Shown piece by piece: positions 10,093-18,666 of a stretch of 36,498 nucleotides of DNA. The stretch lies in contig JAJRXG010000267.1 in assembly GCA_024276375.1 (NCBI GenBank), positions 1 through 36,498 of the forward strand, written 5' to 3'. Under the pieces are notes generated by a model that ran no database searches, had not been told where the DNA came from, and saw only the letters and a list, made by a program, of their open reading frames with translations. How positions within the stretch are numbered: position 1 is the first letter of the stretch; each line of letters opens with the position of its first letter. The translations under genes and the position numbers were made by a program. This DNA comes from Bacteroidota bacterium. GTDB taxonomy: Bacteria > Bacteroidota > Bacteroidia > Chitinophagales > Saprospiraceae.

Positions 10093-11070
10093 CTAAAAAT
10101 CCTCATCCATCGAGAATACTTGACTATCCTTGTCTGCCAGTACTCCGGCTTTCTGATAGTCTCCTACTCTTTTTTCAAAGAAGTTTGTTTTCCCCTGTAA
10201 GGAGATCATTTCCATCCAAGGGAAAGGATTTTCGACACCATATACTTTGGAGTTACCCAATGACAATAGCAAACGATCTGCGACAAACTCAATATATTGG
10301 TACATCAAGTCAGCATTCATCCCGATCAAATTGACTGGTATCGCGTCTGTGACAAATTCTTTTTCTATTTGAACAGCCTCTGTAATAACTCGTTGGATAT
10401 CTTCCTTAGGAAGTTTATATTTTATGTGTTGGTTATACAGCAAACAGGCGAAGTCACAGTGCATACCTTCATCTCGAGAGATCAACTCATTGGAAAAAGA
10501 CAATCCGGGCATCAAACCGCGTTTCTTAAGCCAGAAGATCGAACAAAAAGATCCACTAAAAAATATCCCTTCAACTACTGCAAATGCAACCAGTCGTTCT
10601 GCGAAACTTCCTTCATCAATCCATCGAAAAGCCCATTTGGCCTTTTTGGCAACACAATCCATTGTTTCGATGGCATTAAGCAGATAGGTCTTTTCTTTTG
10701 GTTCTTGTATATATGTATCTATAAGGAGAGAGTAAGTTTCGGAGTGAATATTCTCCATCATAATTTGGAAGCCATAAAAGAACTTGGCTTCAGTATATTG
10801 AACTTCGCTGACCATATTCTCAGCGAGGTTCTCATTGACGATTCCGTCACTGGCAGCGAAAAAGGCTAAGACATGTTTGATAAAATGACGTTCATTGTCA
10901 TTTAACTTATTATGCCAGTCACTGATGTCTTGATGAAGATCTATTTCTTCGGCAGTCCAAAAGCTTGCTTCTGATTTTTTGTAAAAAGCCCAAATATCAT
11001 CGTGTTCAATCGGAAAAAGAACAAATCGATTGGGATTCTCTTTGAGTAGGGGTTCGATTTTTTTCGGCAT
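10093..11070 (-). CDS. nrdB: Ribonucleoside-diphosphate reductase class Ia, small (beta) subunit
   Basis: 325 residues, ferritin-like. It holds the diiron-tyrosyl radical that starts catalysis in NrdA. Asp75 (AASDGIV), Glu106 and His109 (MENIHSETY) are the first-half metal ligands and Tyr113 aligns with the radical tyrosine (Tyr122 in E. coli; spacing Asp+31 Glu+3 His+4 Tyr is kept). The sequence resembles the eukaryote-like subgroup ([23 protein letters not shown]). The C-terminus FSMDEDF is the expected NrdA-docking tail with a final Phe. First gene of the inferred nrdBA operon; the 339-base upstream region carries a double palindrome. Confidence 0.98.
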   Translation of the reverse strand: MPKKIEPLLKENPNRFVLFPIEHDDIWAFYKKSEASFWTAEEIDLHQDISDWHNKLNDNERHFIKHVLAFFAASDGIVNENLAENMVSEVQYTEAKFFYGFQIMMENIHSETYSLLIDTYIQEPKEKTYLLNAIETMDCVAKKAKWAFRWIDEGSFAERLVAFAVVEGIFFSGSFCSIFWLKKRGLMPGLSFSNELISRDEGMHCDFACLLYNQHIKYKLPKEDIQRVITEAVQIEKEFVTDAIPVNLIGMNADLMYQYIEFVADRLLLSLGNSKVYGVENPFPWMEMISLQGKTNFFEKRVGDYQKAGVLADKDSQVFSMDEDF

Positions 11071-11409
11071 GTTGCGCTGTTCTAAATATTATTTCATAAA
11101 GAGTCTCCTCCTACTTTCCGTTGGTGACGGATTTCACAAGAAAAAAGTATAATTGGTTGGTTATATGTGCTCTGATACTAAAAGAAGTGCTTACTTGCTA
11201 CTCAGTCTCAATTGCAGAACAAATAAATGCAAAAAAGTCTTAATACGTCGTCCTTTTGTCAGAGAGTTACCAACATCGTGTTGGTAAAGTTTGTAACGCA
11301 TTACAAATCAGAGACATATGAATTATACCTAGGCTAATCATTGTGCAAAACAAGCGTAAAGTGTTGATAATCTTTGGCAAACGCTCATCAATAAATCCTA
11401 ATATAATAA
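11071..11409. other. Intergenic region between corA and nrdB
   Basis: 339 bases without a convincing gene. It should hold the nrdB promoter and the corA 3' end. I found no exact TAnnTTTG on the minus strand and no NrdR-box pair that I could recognise. Its clear structure is the pair of palindromes at 11267-11307, listed separately. Confidence 0.6.
11267..11307. promoter_or_regulatory. Double palindrome upstream of nrdBA
   Basis: Two perfect inverted repeats lie two bases apart. The first has arms TTACCAACA (11267-11275) and TGTTGGTAA (11279-11287) around tcg; the second has arms TTTGTAA (11290-11296) and TTACAAA (11301-11307) around cgca. The arms are variants of one half-site, TTACmAA, appearing four times. 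No T-run follows on either strand, so an operator is more likely than a terminator. Distance to the nrdB start is about 200 bases. Confidence 0.5.
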
Positions 11410-12354
11410 CTAAAGTTTGTCTTTTTGTCGAAATATGACCAATAAGGCTCCAGCGAGAACGAGAGATAATAAGATCACTAAATAGGGAGTTGCGGCATGG
11501 TCCATTAGGGGTAAATCGAGGTTCATTCCATAAAAACTAAACACGATAGTAGGCACCATCAGTACAATGGTTACGGTGGTTAATCGATGGATAATAAGGT
11601 TGAGGTTATTGGATATAATGGAGGCATAAGCTTCCATTGTACTACTCAAGAGATTGGTATGTACATTGGCCATTTCGAGCGCTTGACTATTGTCAATAAT
11701 AATGTCTTCAAACAGATCTTGGTATTCTTCCACCTCCCGGACATTGAGAAAGTCTGTGCGCTTCATTTTTTGTTTAAGGAGGTCATTATCGCTCAAAGAA
11801 TTGAGCATATAGACGAGTGATTTCTCTATTTTTAAAAGTTGTTGAAGTTCTCGGTTGCGGCTTGAACTATACAGTTCCTTCTCCATAATGTTTCGTCTCA
11901 GATTGAGTTTTTTTAAGACATCCAAAAACTGAAAAACGGTCTGTTGGAATATCTGGAGGACAAATTTGCGTTGATCAGTTGGATCAAAACTTTTTACACG
12001 CATTTCGAGAAACCGATCTATCACCTCATTCTCAGTAGAAGAAATGGTGATAATTTTATGTTCCTTGAGGATGATACCGATTGGCGCTGTTATGTATAAG
12101 GCGTCACTTTCTTTTTCATCTGAATTGACGATTGGGACATTAATAACGATGAGCCGAACGTCATCTTCGCGATCAAAGCGCGATCGTTCATCAATATCTA
12201 GCGAGTCTAGAAGAAAGTCAAGAGGGACTTCTTCTTTTTGTGCGAGGCTCTCCAATTCTGCATTGTCCAATGGCGCCGTGACATGTATCCACGCAGAGGT
12301 TCCATCTATATCCGGAACTATTTTGCCAGCAGCTATCTGATAATATGTATACAT
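11410..12354 (-). CDS. corA: CorA-family divalent cation transporter
   Basis: 314 residues. It forms a pentameric inner-membrane channel for Mg2+ or related ions such as Co2+ or Ni2+. A soluble N-terminal domain ends in long charged helices (about 120-245), then TM1 ends in the family signature YGMN (275-278), a short acidic loop (LDLPLMDHA), and TM2 (about 291-308) with a basic tail RQKDKL. Length is normal for the family. It is divergent from yidC and has one of the clearest promoters in the window 45-75 bases upstream. The transported ion cannot be told from sequence. Confidence 0.95.
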   Translation of the reverse strand: MYTYYQIAAGKIVPDIDGTSAWIHVTAPLDNAELESLAQKEEVPLDFLLDSLDIDERSRFDREDDVRLIVINVPIVNSDEKESDALYITAPIGIILKEHKIITISSTENEVIDRFLEMRVKSFDPTDQRKFVLQIFQQTVFQFLDVLKKLNLRRNIMEKELYSSSRNRELQQLLKIEKSLVYMLNSLSDNDLLKQKMKRTDFLNVREVEEYQDLFEDIIIDNSQALEMANVHTNLLSSTMEAYASIISNNLNLIIHRLTTVTIVLMVPTIVFSFYGMNLDLPLMDHAATPYLVILLSLVLAGALLVIFRQKDKL

Positions 12355-12397
12355 TGAATCACAGGTACTCGGGTTAAGAACAAGTCAAATTTCGATC

Positions 12398-12428
12398 CAA
12401 AAGTAGAATAAGCCTTCAATTGATCCAA
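12398..12428 (-). promoter_or_regulatory. Bacteroidota-type promoter of corA
   Basis: On the minus strand TTG (12428-12426), a 20-base spacer, then TACTTTTG (12405-12398), matching TTG-N19-TAnnTTTG. Transcription would start near 12391, leaving a leader of about 37 bases. Confidence 0.7.
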
Positions 12429-12543
12429 TAGCTTGCCTAAAAATCAGGTAGAAAGAATGATTTGGCTCATATATCAGTCTCTTAGAGAAAAATGGATTGG
12501 TCATCTGACGGCTTGTGCAAATTTTTTCTGATTGTAATTTTTT

Positions 12544-12601
12544 CGTTACTATTCAGATTAGGCGTCATTTTGGCTAAAAAGCACCCTCCTGAATAGTAAC
12601 G
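12544..12601. repeat. 13-base perfect inverted repeat with 32-base loop
   Basis: Arms CGTTACTATTCAG (12544-12556) and CTGAATAGTAACG (12589-12601) are exact reverse complements. A T6 run follows on the plus strand (12602-12607), and a T run also precedes the left arm. It looks like a terminator, but no plus-strand gene lies upstream, as corA is transcribed away. It could be a remnant of terminal repeats of a small mobile element, or an RNA structure from an unannotated transcript. Confidence 0.6.
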
Positions 12602-12758
12602 TTTTTTATAGCAGCTATCAATTATTTAATCGACTTTAGCGCTTTTTCGCTTGCATAAGGATCCGGGATTATCACAATATTGTACCATTTTTGTATCCTT
12701 ATTGCGTGGGTGTGGAATAGTAAGTTAAAATGGAAGTCCTTCAAAACTGTACAAATTG

Positions 12759-12766
12759 TACCTTTG
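12759..12766 (+). promoter_or_regulatory. -7 promoter element of yidC
   Basis: TACCTTTG matches TAnnTTTG exactly and lies 28 bases before the chosen ATG. No exact TTG is found at the -33 position; this is a half-supported promoter. It also argues against any yidC start upstream of 12795. Confidence 0.5.
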
Positions 12767-12794
12767 CGCTCTTTTACGTCCTACATGGAAATAT

Positions 12795-14678
12795 ATGGAT
12801 CGAAAACAACTCATTGGTTTTATCTTAATCTTCTTCATCTTGATGTTTTGGAGTATCCTCAATCAACCCTCTCAGGAGGAAGTTGAGGCTGCTAGGCGCA
12901 AGAAAAAGCTACAAGAGATTCAGCAAGTAGAAGAGCTTCCGATAGCATCCCGGAATACAGCTCCGCCACCTACCACTATTGAACCCATAAAAGATTCTGT
13001 TAGTCAAGCATCCTATGAATCACAGTTTGGTATTTGGTCTAGTGCTATACAAGGCACATCTCAACAAGTATCACTTTCCAATGAAGTGATGACTGTGGTT
13101 TTTGATACTAAAGGTGGAACTCCCAGGTACATAGAGTTGAAGGATTACACCAAGCAGACGTTTAATAAAAAGGAGCAACTCATCAAGACAGAACAACTTA
13201 GGTTGCTGGAAGACAAGAAAAATAAATGGAATCTACAATTGAGAAAGGGAGTCTATCATGTCAATACTGAAGATTTGTTTTTCTCGGTCAAAAAATCTGA
13301 CGCTTCACTGGTATTCCGAGCCACTGCCAGCAATGGTGCTTATATAGAGCAGACCTTCTCATTGTCACCTAGCAGTTATGAGATTGAATATGACATCACC
13401 TTGCGCGGGTTGTCTTCAGATGTTTCACAAGAAGATGGCATCAAGTTGGAGATTGTCAATTATATGGACAAGATTGAAAAGAATTCTATTTACGAAAGTC
13501 GTTTTTCAACGGTATATTTCAAGGCCGAGGATGAAGATTATGATTATTGCAGTTGTACGGGCGATGATGTAGAAGAACTCGATGAGGAGAAGATCGATTG
13601 GGCTTCATTTAGTAATCAGTTTTTCAATATTTCGATCATTTCCAAAGGCAGATTGTTCGATGGGCTACGGGCGGAGACGCGCATGTTGGATAAGGATGAC
13701 GAAGACTTGAAGTACACATCAGTGCTCTTAGATATACCATTTGACGGGGGGACATCGGAGACGTTTAGTCTGAGTGTATTTACGGGGCCTAACGAGTTTA
13801 AGATGCTAAAGGCGTATGGCAATGGATTAGAACAGATCATTCCATTTGGCAGGAGCATATTTGGCACCATCAATAGATATGTGATAAGACCGGCATTTGA
13901 TTTTCTGGCTGGTTTTATCGGCAGTAAGGGATTGGTCATCATCATCTTGATCTTCATCATCAAGATGGCATTGTATCCATTGACCTATAAGATGCTTCAT
14001 TCGCAGGCTAAGATGGGTGCACTTAAGCCACGTTTAGCTAGTCTGAAAGAGAAGTACAAAAGTGAGCCACAGAAGCAACAGATGGAAACGATGAAAATAT
14101 ACCGTGAATACGGTGTGAGTCCATTTGGGGGCTGCATGCCTATGGTAGTTCAGATGCCTATATGGTATGCTTTATTTCGATTTTTTCCTGCCTCGATTAC
14201 TTTTCGTCAAGAACCCTTTTTATGGGCATCGGATCTATCATCATACGACGTTCTTTTTAATATACCCTTTGAAATACCGGCTTTTGGTTCTCACGTGAGT
14301 CTATTTACGATCCTATGGGCAATTACTACGGTGATATATACCTATTATAACTCTCAACACATGGATATGTCATCACAACCTGCGATGAAGTACGTGCAAT
14401 ATCTGATGCCGTTGATGTTTTTTGCTTTTTTTAACAATTATGCGTCGGGACTGACGTGTTATATGTTTTTTAGTCAATTATTTACGATAGCGCAAACGGT
14501 GATCACTAAAAAGTTTGTTTTTGACGATGAAAAACTCTTGGCTGAGTTAGACATACAGAAGGCCAAACCGAAAAAGAAAAACTCCTTTATGCAGAAACTT
14601 CAGGAGGCTCAAGAGAAGCAACAACGCATGCAAGAAATGAAGGAAAAGGACAAGAGAAAGAATAAAAAAAAGAAGTAG
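12795..14678 (+). CDS. yidC: Membrane protein insertase YidC
   Basis: 627 residues from the ATG at 12795 (MDRKQLIGFILIFF). The frame is open to a TTG at 12756, but that start would precede the -7 element and hide the N-terminal membrane anchor. TM1 spans about 5-22, followed by a Gln/Pro-rich linker and the periplasmic beta-sandwich domain (about 70-350). The conserved insertase core begins near residue 375 (GLVIIILIFIIKMALYPLTYKM) and includes the cytoplasmic helical hairpin (KPRLASLKEKYK) and GVSPFGGCMPMVVQMPIWYALF. The tail is strongly basic (KKKNSF ... KDKRKNKKKK), fitting ribosome contact. An acidic insertion with a YDYCSC segment occurs near residue 250. It inserts inner-membrane proteins with or without SecYEG. 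gpsA follows after 10 bases. Confidence 0.97.
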   Translation: MDRKQLIGFILIFFILMFWSILNQPSQEEVEAARRKKKLQEIQQVEELPIASRNTAPPPTTIEPIKDSVSQASYESQFGIWSSAIQGTSQQVSLSNEVMTVVFDTKGGTPRYIELKDYTKQTFNKKEQLIKTEQLRLLEDKKNKWNLQLRKGVYHVNTEDLFFSVKKSDASLVFRATASNGAYIEQTFSLSPSSYEIEYDITLRGLSSDVSQEDGIKLEIVNYMDKIEKNSIYESRFSTVYFKAEDEDYDYCSCTGDDVEELDEEKIDWASFSNQFFNISIISKGRLFDGLRAETRMLDKDDEDLKYTSVLLDIPFDGGTSETFSLSVFTGPNEFKMLKAYGNGLEQIIPFGRSIFGTINRYVIRPAFDFLAGFIGSKGLVIIILIFIIKMALYPLTYKMLHSQAKMGALKPRLASLKEKYKSEPQKQQMETMKIYREYGVSPFGGCMPMVVQMPIWYALFRFFPASITFRQEPFLWASDLSSYDVLFNIPFEIPAFGSHVSLFTILWAITTVIYTYYNSQHMDMSSQPAMKYVQYLMPLMFFAFFNNYASGLTCYMFFSQLFTIAQTVITKKFVFDDEKLLAELDIQKAKPKKKNSFMQKLQEAQEKQQRMQEMKEKDKRKNKKKK

Positions 14679-14688
14679 CTAATACGAC

Positions 14689-15735
14689 ATGCTTAGACAA
14701 AAACGAGTTGGCATTATCGGAGCTGGAAAATTTGGTCTTGCGCTCGCCAATCTCGCCGGCGTCAATTTGCCTGTGACCTTGTATAGCCGCAGAACGGACT
14801 TAGTTCAGCAAGTCAACCAAAAGCATAGTTATCGCGATATAAAACTGTCCCGTAATATTACGGCTACCAACGATCCAAATGAACTGTGCGAGACTTCTCA
14901 ATTGATATTTCAAGTAACTCCGTCCATTCATTTCCGTAAAGTGATTCAATTGATGGGGGACCAACTGACCCCGCGTCATATTATTATCCACGGAACTAAG
15001 GGCTTTGATTTGTGGACGGGTAGAAAAAGCGATGAACCCTTCAATTACGATAGTCTCGAGCTGTCCGGTATTCATACGATGAGTGATGTGATACTTCAAG
15101 AGACGGATGTGATAAGAGTAGGTGCATTATGTGGGCCCAATCTGGCAGATGAAATACTTCAAGGTCTTCCGACGGCCACAGTGATAGCGAGCGAATTTGA
15201 TGAAGTCATAAAGATGGGCAAAGAAGCGATCGGAGGCGATCGGTTTTTTGTATTTGGCTCTCACGACATCAAGGCTGCCGAATTGGCGGGAGCTTTAAAG
15301 AATGTCATAGCATTGGCATCTGGTATTCTTAGGGGCAAGTCAATGGGAAAGAATGCAGAATCCATGCTCATAGTAAGAGGGCTTAGAGAGATGATGCTTA
15401 TCGGAGAGGCCTTGGGTTCAGATAGCTTGTCATTTTACGGTACTTCTGGGCTTGGAGATCTTATTGCTACGGCAACATCTACAAAAAGCCGGAATTTTCG
15501 CTGTGGTATGCGTATTGCACAGGGAGAACGTATCGAAGATATCGTTAGAGACAGTCAAGAAGTGATCGAAGGGATAAGAACCATCAAAATCGCATACAGA
15601 ATCGTGAATAAACTAAGACTACGGGTACCCATTATATCTACGATATACAAGATACTTTTTGAAAACAAACGAATAGAAGAAAGCATTTACGAATTAATGA
15701 AGTACCCATTAACATCCGATATTGATTTAAAATAG
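14689..15735 (+). CDS. gpsA: NAD(P)-dependent glycerol-3-phosphate dehydrogenase
   Basis: 348 residues, cytoplasmic. It reduces dihydroxyacetone phosphate to sn-glycerol 3-phosphate, the backbone for phospholipids. The Rossmann motif is GAGKFG (11-16); HGTKG holds Lys104, CGPNLADEI (148-156) corresponds to the usual GPSxAxE, Lys204 in GALKNV is the expected catalytic lysine, and GLGDLIATATSTKSRNFRCG (254-273) includes Asp257 and Arg268-Asn269 for substrate binding. It lies 10 bases after yidC on the same strand, so the two are probably co-transcribed, linking membrane protein insertion and lipid supply. Confidence 0.96.
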   Translation: MLRQKRVGIIGAGKFGLALANLAGVNLPVTLYSRRTDLVQQVNQKHSYRDIKLSRNITATNDPNELCETSQLIFQVTPSIHFRKVIQLMGDQLTPRHIIIHGTKGFDLWTGRKSDEPFNYDSLELSGIHTMSDVILQETDVIRVGALCGPNLADEILQGLPTATVIASEFDEVIKMGKEAIGGDRFFVFGSHDIKAAELAGALKNVIALASGILRGKSMGKNAESMLIVRGLREMMLIGEALGSDSLSFYGTSGLGDLIATATSTKSRNFRCGMRIAQGERIEDIVRDSQEVIEGIRTIKIAYRIVNKLRLRVPIISTIYKILFENKRIEESIYELMKYPLTSDIDLK

Positions 15736-15806
15736 AGCATGTTGTAGATCTCCAAGGTCAATTTTGGATATTTGTCGTTGTAATAAGTCTTCCGATCTAT
15801 ATAATT

Positions 15807-15836
15807 TTGATAATTTGGCCTTGAAAATTAATTTTG
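15807..15836 (+). promoter_or_regulatory. Consensus Bacteroidota promoter of the coiled-coil gene
   Basis: TTG (15807-15809), exactly 19 bases, then TAATTTTG (15829-15836): a full match to TTG-N19-TAnnTTTG. The start site would be near 15843, 18 bases before the ATG at 15861. A second TAATTTTG at 15802-15809 overlaps the -33 element. Confidence 0.75.
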
Positions 15837-15860
15837 TGCTAAACGAGCAAAACAATAACT

Positions 15861-16877
15861 ATGAAAGATTTCTCTTCTCTTGATAATATGACAACTAAAC
15901 CTAAATCCTTTTGGTCGAGACCGGAAGGTAAGACAGGTTCTTTGTTCCTTTTAGCTATTTTGGGAGGTTTGGGCTTCCTCGTGGTATCCAATATTGCAGC
16001 ATTGGTCTCATTTGCTTCTAGCCTATTGGGTTTGGTCGTGACAATTCTGGCTCTTGCTGTCATAGTTTATATGGTATTGGATCCAAAAATGCGTGCTTTG
16101 GTGGGATATATGTATAAAAGCATCATGCGCAAGATCACAGGAATATTTGTGACCATAGATCCCATTGGTATCCTGAAGAACTACATTGATGATCTGAGTG
16201 GTAATCTCAAAAAAATGGGTAAGCAAATAGGTGGTCTGCGTGGACAGATGCGCAAGATTAAAACCATGATGATCGACAATACCAAGGAGATAGAGCAGAA
16301 TCTATTGATCGCTCGAAAGGCAAAAGAGCTCGACAATAATAAGCAACTCATGTTGGCAAGTCGAAAAGCTGCCAGACTTAAGGAGTCCAATGAGAAGTAT
16401 GAAAAACTGCATGCCAAAATGGGCTTGCTGTATAAGGTATTGACTAAGATGTATGCCAACTCTGAGATTCTTCTTGAAGACACTAAAGATCAAGTAAAAA
16501 TCAAGGAGCAAGAGCGCAAGGCGATCCGTGCTTCATATGGAGCTATGAAATCGGCAATGAGTATCATCACAGGAGATTCTGATAAGCGCGCGATGTTTGA
16601 TCAAGCTATGGAAGTAATCGCCGATGATGTTGCCAATAAGGTAGGTGAAATGGAGCAATTCATGGAAATGTCCGCCAACTTTATGGAATCTGTAGATCTC
16701 CAAAATGGAATATTTGAGGATCAAGGACTGAAGATGCTTGAAGAATATGAAAAGAGAAGTACGCTATTATTGCTCGGTGGTCAAGAAGTAGATGATGACA
16801 CCCTAGATCTCAATGAGTACCAAGCTCAAAAAGCTAAGGTAACGGGGTCATCTGATTATAGTAGTCTTTTTGATTAA
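15861..16877 (+). CDS. Membrane-anchored coiled-coil protein of unknown function
   Basis: 338 residues. Two close hydrophobic segments (about 28-47 and 52-72, the latter LGLVVTILALAVIVYMVLD) anchor it in the inner membrane, leaving a long cytoplasmic part. Residues about 105-250 are rich in Lys, Glu and Gln with heptad-like spacing (NLKKMGKQIGGLRGQMRKIK, SRKAARLKESNEKYEKLHAK), giving long helices. The layout and the helical region recall PspA/Vipp1-type proteins, but with an integral membrane anchor and no clear PspA signature, so I do not assign the family. The C-terminus is acidic. It has its own strong promoter and ends 180 bases before a convergent SDR gene. Confidence 0.85.
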   Translation: MKDFSSLDNMTTKPKSFWSRPEGKTGSLFLLAILGGLGFLVVSNIAALVSFASSLLGLVVTILALAVIVYMVLDPKMRALVGYMYKSIMRKITGIFVTIDPIGILKNYIDDLSGNLKKMGKQIGGLRGQMRKIKTMMIDNTKEIEQNLLIARKAKELDNNKQLMLASRKAARLKESNEKYEKLHAKMGLLYKVLTKMYANSEILLEDTKDQVKIKEQERKAIRASYGAMKSAMSIITGDSDKRAMFDQAMEVIADDVANKVGEMEQFMEMSANFMESVDLQNGIFEDQGLKMLEEYEKRSTLLLLGGQEVDDDTLDLNEYQAQKAKVTGSSDYSSLFD

Positions 16878-16897
16878 GATATGAGCTGATTGGTTTT

Positions 16898-16972
16898 GTT
16901 TCAGTGCTTCTGTTCTATACCTAGTTTTAGTTACTGAAACGGCTTCTGACGATAGAGAGATCGTTTTCTCTA
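16898..16972. terminator. Two stem-loops between convergent genes
   Basis: Arms GTTTCAGT (16898-16905) and ACTGAAAC (16933-16940) form an 8-base stem, and TAGAGA (16953-16958) pairs with TCTCTA (16967-16972). They lie just after the coiled-coil gene and before the end of the convergent SDR gene, so a termination role is plausible, though no long T-run follows. Confidence 0.35.
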
Positions 16973-17057
16973 CTATTCTTCCTACAAATGTATTGGGATA
17001 GTGTTTTCTAATCAAATGCCTGTGCGCCTTCTAAGACATCACCTGAGCAATTCAATT

Positions 17058-17846
17058 CTATCGGATATAATTATAATTGAAAAGCATGATAGTTTTTCCG
17101 GCATCTACATAGATGGTTTGTCCGGTGATGGATCTACTCAATTCGGACAACAAAAAAGCGATGGTAAAACCACAATCTTCGGGGGTTACGCTGTGATCGA
17201 GTACTTGCTGGTTTTTTGAAAAATCTTCTATCCATTGGTCGGGGTCAGAGGCCCATGTTTTTATGAGGTCATAATTTTGTTCGGCATGTACCATTCCTGG
17301 AGCTATGGCATTGCATCGGATTTTGTATTTGCCCAGCTCATAAGCTGTAGCTCTCGTAAATCCTTCTATAGCCGATTTGGTAGCCGCATAAATTGAAAAA
17401 TTGGGTTGACTTGAATGAGCGTGTACGGAAGATACATTGACTATATTTCCGTTGCTCTTGGCATCAAGCAATTGCTTAACAAAATGCTTGGTTACCAACC
17501 ATGTTCCTTTTAGATTGACTTCAAAGACCTTGTCATGTTCTTCCGGTTTGATTTCATGGATGGGTTTACTAAGTCCGACACCGGCATTATTTACTAGGGC
17601 ATTGATGACACCTACTTCTGATTTTATTATTTCAAACATTTTCTTGACTTCCTGCGGATTGCTGATATTTGCTTGAATGGGGATGGCATTAGGGTATTTT
17701 CGAGCAGCTGTTTCTGCTTTTATTTGGGTGATATCATTGATGATAAGTTGTGCGCCGCAGGCATGGAGAATGGCACAAGCCCCTATGCCGACGCCAGTTC
17801 CGCCGCCTCCTGTAACAAGTACTTTTAAATGAGATAGATCTATCAT
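17058..17846 (-). CDS. SDR-family NAD(P)-dependent oxidoreductase
   Basis: 262 residues, classical short-chain dehydrogenase. Cofactor loop TGGGGTGVG (12-20), Asp38 after the second strand (favours NAD over NADP), NNAG (86-89), catalytic Ser139/140 (NVSS), Tyr153 and Lys157 (YAATK), and the TGQTIYVDAG end. Members near SusC/D genes usually oxidise or reduce sugars, sugar acids or polyols. It starts 3 bases after the rraA-like stop, so the two form one operon and probably act in one pathway. The substrate is unknown. Confidence 0.93.
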   Translation of the reverse strand: MIDLSHLKVLVTGGGGTGVGIGACAILHACGAQLIINDITQIKAETAARKYPNAIPIQANISNPQEVKKMFEIIKSEVGVINALVNNAGVGLSKPIHEIKPEEHDKVFEVNLKGTWLVTKHFVKQLLDAKSNGNIVNVSSVHAHSSQPNFSIYAATKSAIEGFTRATAYELGKYKIRCNAIAPGMVHAEQNYDLIKTWASDPDQWIEDFSKNQQVLDHSVTPEDCGFTIAFLLSELSRSITGQTIYVDAGKTIMLFNYNYIR

Positions 17847-17849
17847 AGC

Positions 17850-18533
17850 TTACATAATACCGTATTTCTCAAAGGCTTGGCAAGCGCTCATTCCGGATTG
17901 AATGGCCTTTAGCACAAGTTTCTCACCTCGGGCTTTTTCTATAGCTTTTTGGATAATTTCTCCCTCTTGGGATTGTGGTATGATACATACGCCATCTCTG
18001 TCGCCATAAACGATGTCTCCGGGTTTTACAATAACACCTTTTATTTCTATGATGCATCTGTAATCTATCACTTTTCCTCTGACTCCTTGATCTTGGGCAT
18101 AGGATCCATAGGAAAATGTAGGAAAATTGATCGCCAGGGTACCCCAACTATCTCTTGTGTATCCATCTAGTACTACACCTGCAGCTCCAAGTTTTTTGGC
18201 TCGTGTGCTCATTAATTCGCCCCATAGGGCGTATTTGGGAGAGGATCCGGAACAGATATATACTTCGTCAACTTTCAGGTTATCAAGAGCTTCCAACATG
18301 AGTCCAAAAGGTTGTTGCATAACAGCATTGGTATTGGCGGTTGAAATTTCGCCATAGGTGTCTGTTTCCAATACAGGCATTGCTCTTCCGACAACGATCA
18401 TCTCATTGTCCAAGGGTCGTATCTGTGGAGGTAGGAATTGTTGATACAATCCCATGCCATCCATAACATCTCCAATAACTGCTGAAAACAGTTGTTCTTT
18501 CATCATTGAGAAAAGTTTCTTGTCGTTTGCCAT
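17850..18533 (-). CDS. RraA-like family protein (possible class II oxo-acid aldolase)
   Basis: 227 residues. Family marks are GDVMDGMG (21-28), WGELMSTRAKKLGAAGVVLD (104-123), GYTRD with Arg127-Asp128, and PGDIVYGDRDGVCIIPQ near the end. Arg-Asp in this position coordinates metal and substrate in 4-hydroxy-4-methyl-2-oxoglutarate/oxaloacetate aldolases; the RNase E inhibitor RraA itself shares the fold but is a gammaproteobacterial role. Coupled to an SDR, it more likely serves carbon catabolism, as an aldolase or decarboxylase of an oxo-acid (inference). A palindrome related to the proposed LacI operator lies 20 bases upstream. Confidence 0.9.
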   Translation of the reverse strand: MANDKKLFSMMKEQLFSAVIGDVMDGMGLYQQFLPPQIRPLDNEMIVVGRAMPVLETDTYGEISTANTNAVMQQPFGLMLEALDNLKVDEVYICSGSSPKYALWGELMSTRAKKLGAAGVVLDGYTRDSWGTLAINFPTFSYGSYAQDQGVRGKVIDYRCIIEIKGVIVKPGDIVYGDRDGVCIIPQSQEGEIIQKAIEKARGEKLVLKAIQSGMSACQAFEKYGIM

Positions 18534-18552
18534 GGTTATTATAATTTTAATC

Positions 18553-18566
18553 TGTGCATATGCTCA
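18553..18566. promoter_or_regulatory. Weak candidate LacI-type operator before the rraA-SDR operon
   Basis: TGTGCATATGCTCA is palindromic except for one pair and agrees with the susC-side palindrome TGTGCACGTGCACA at 11 of 14 positions. The centre is TA instead of CG, so it is either a weak site of the same regulator or chance. It ends 20 bases upstream of the rraA-like start. Confidence 0.35.
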
Positions 18567-18666
18567 AGAGTAATTATTACTTCTTTTTTTGTTACTATCT
18601 ATTGGTGGGCTACAAAATTTGCTCTTTCTATCATCCAAAAAAGCAACTATATTGGACGGTTAAGAT

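Larger units (their letters stand above)
12355..12794. other. Divergent intergenic region corA-yidC
   Basis: 440 bases with no supported gene. It holds the corA promoter (12398-12428), a long inverted repeat (12544-12601) and the yidC -7 element (12759-12766). The rest is AT-rich without recognised features. Confidence 0.6.

Noticed and set aside
10297-10869. A 190-residue plus-strand open frame
   Set aside because: It lies wholly antisense to nrdB, whose catalytic residues are intact; composition is that of a shadow frame and no family is recognisable.
11267-11287. Rho-independent terminator of corA
   Set aside because: The 9-base stem is good, but no T-run follows on the minus strand and a second palindrome with related arms lies next to it.
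12756-12794. A longer yidC beginning at TTG 12756
   Set aside because: It would start before the -7 element TACCTTTG and put 13 residues before the N-terminal membrane anchor.
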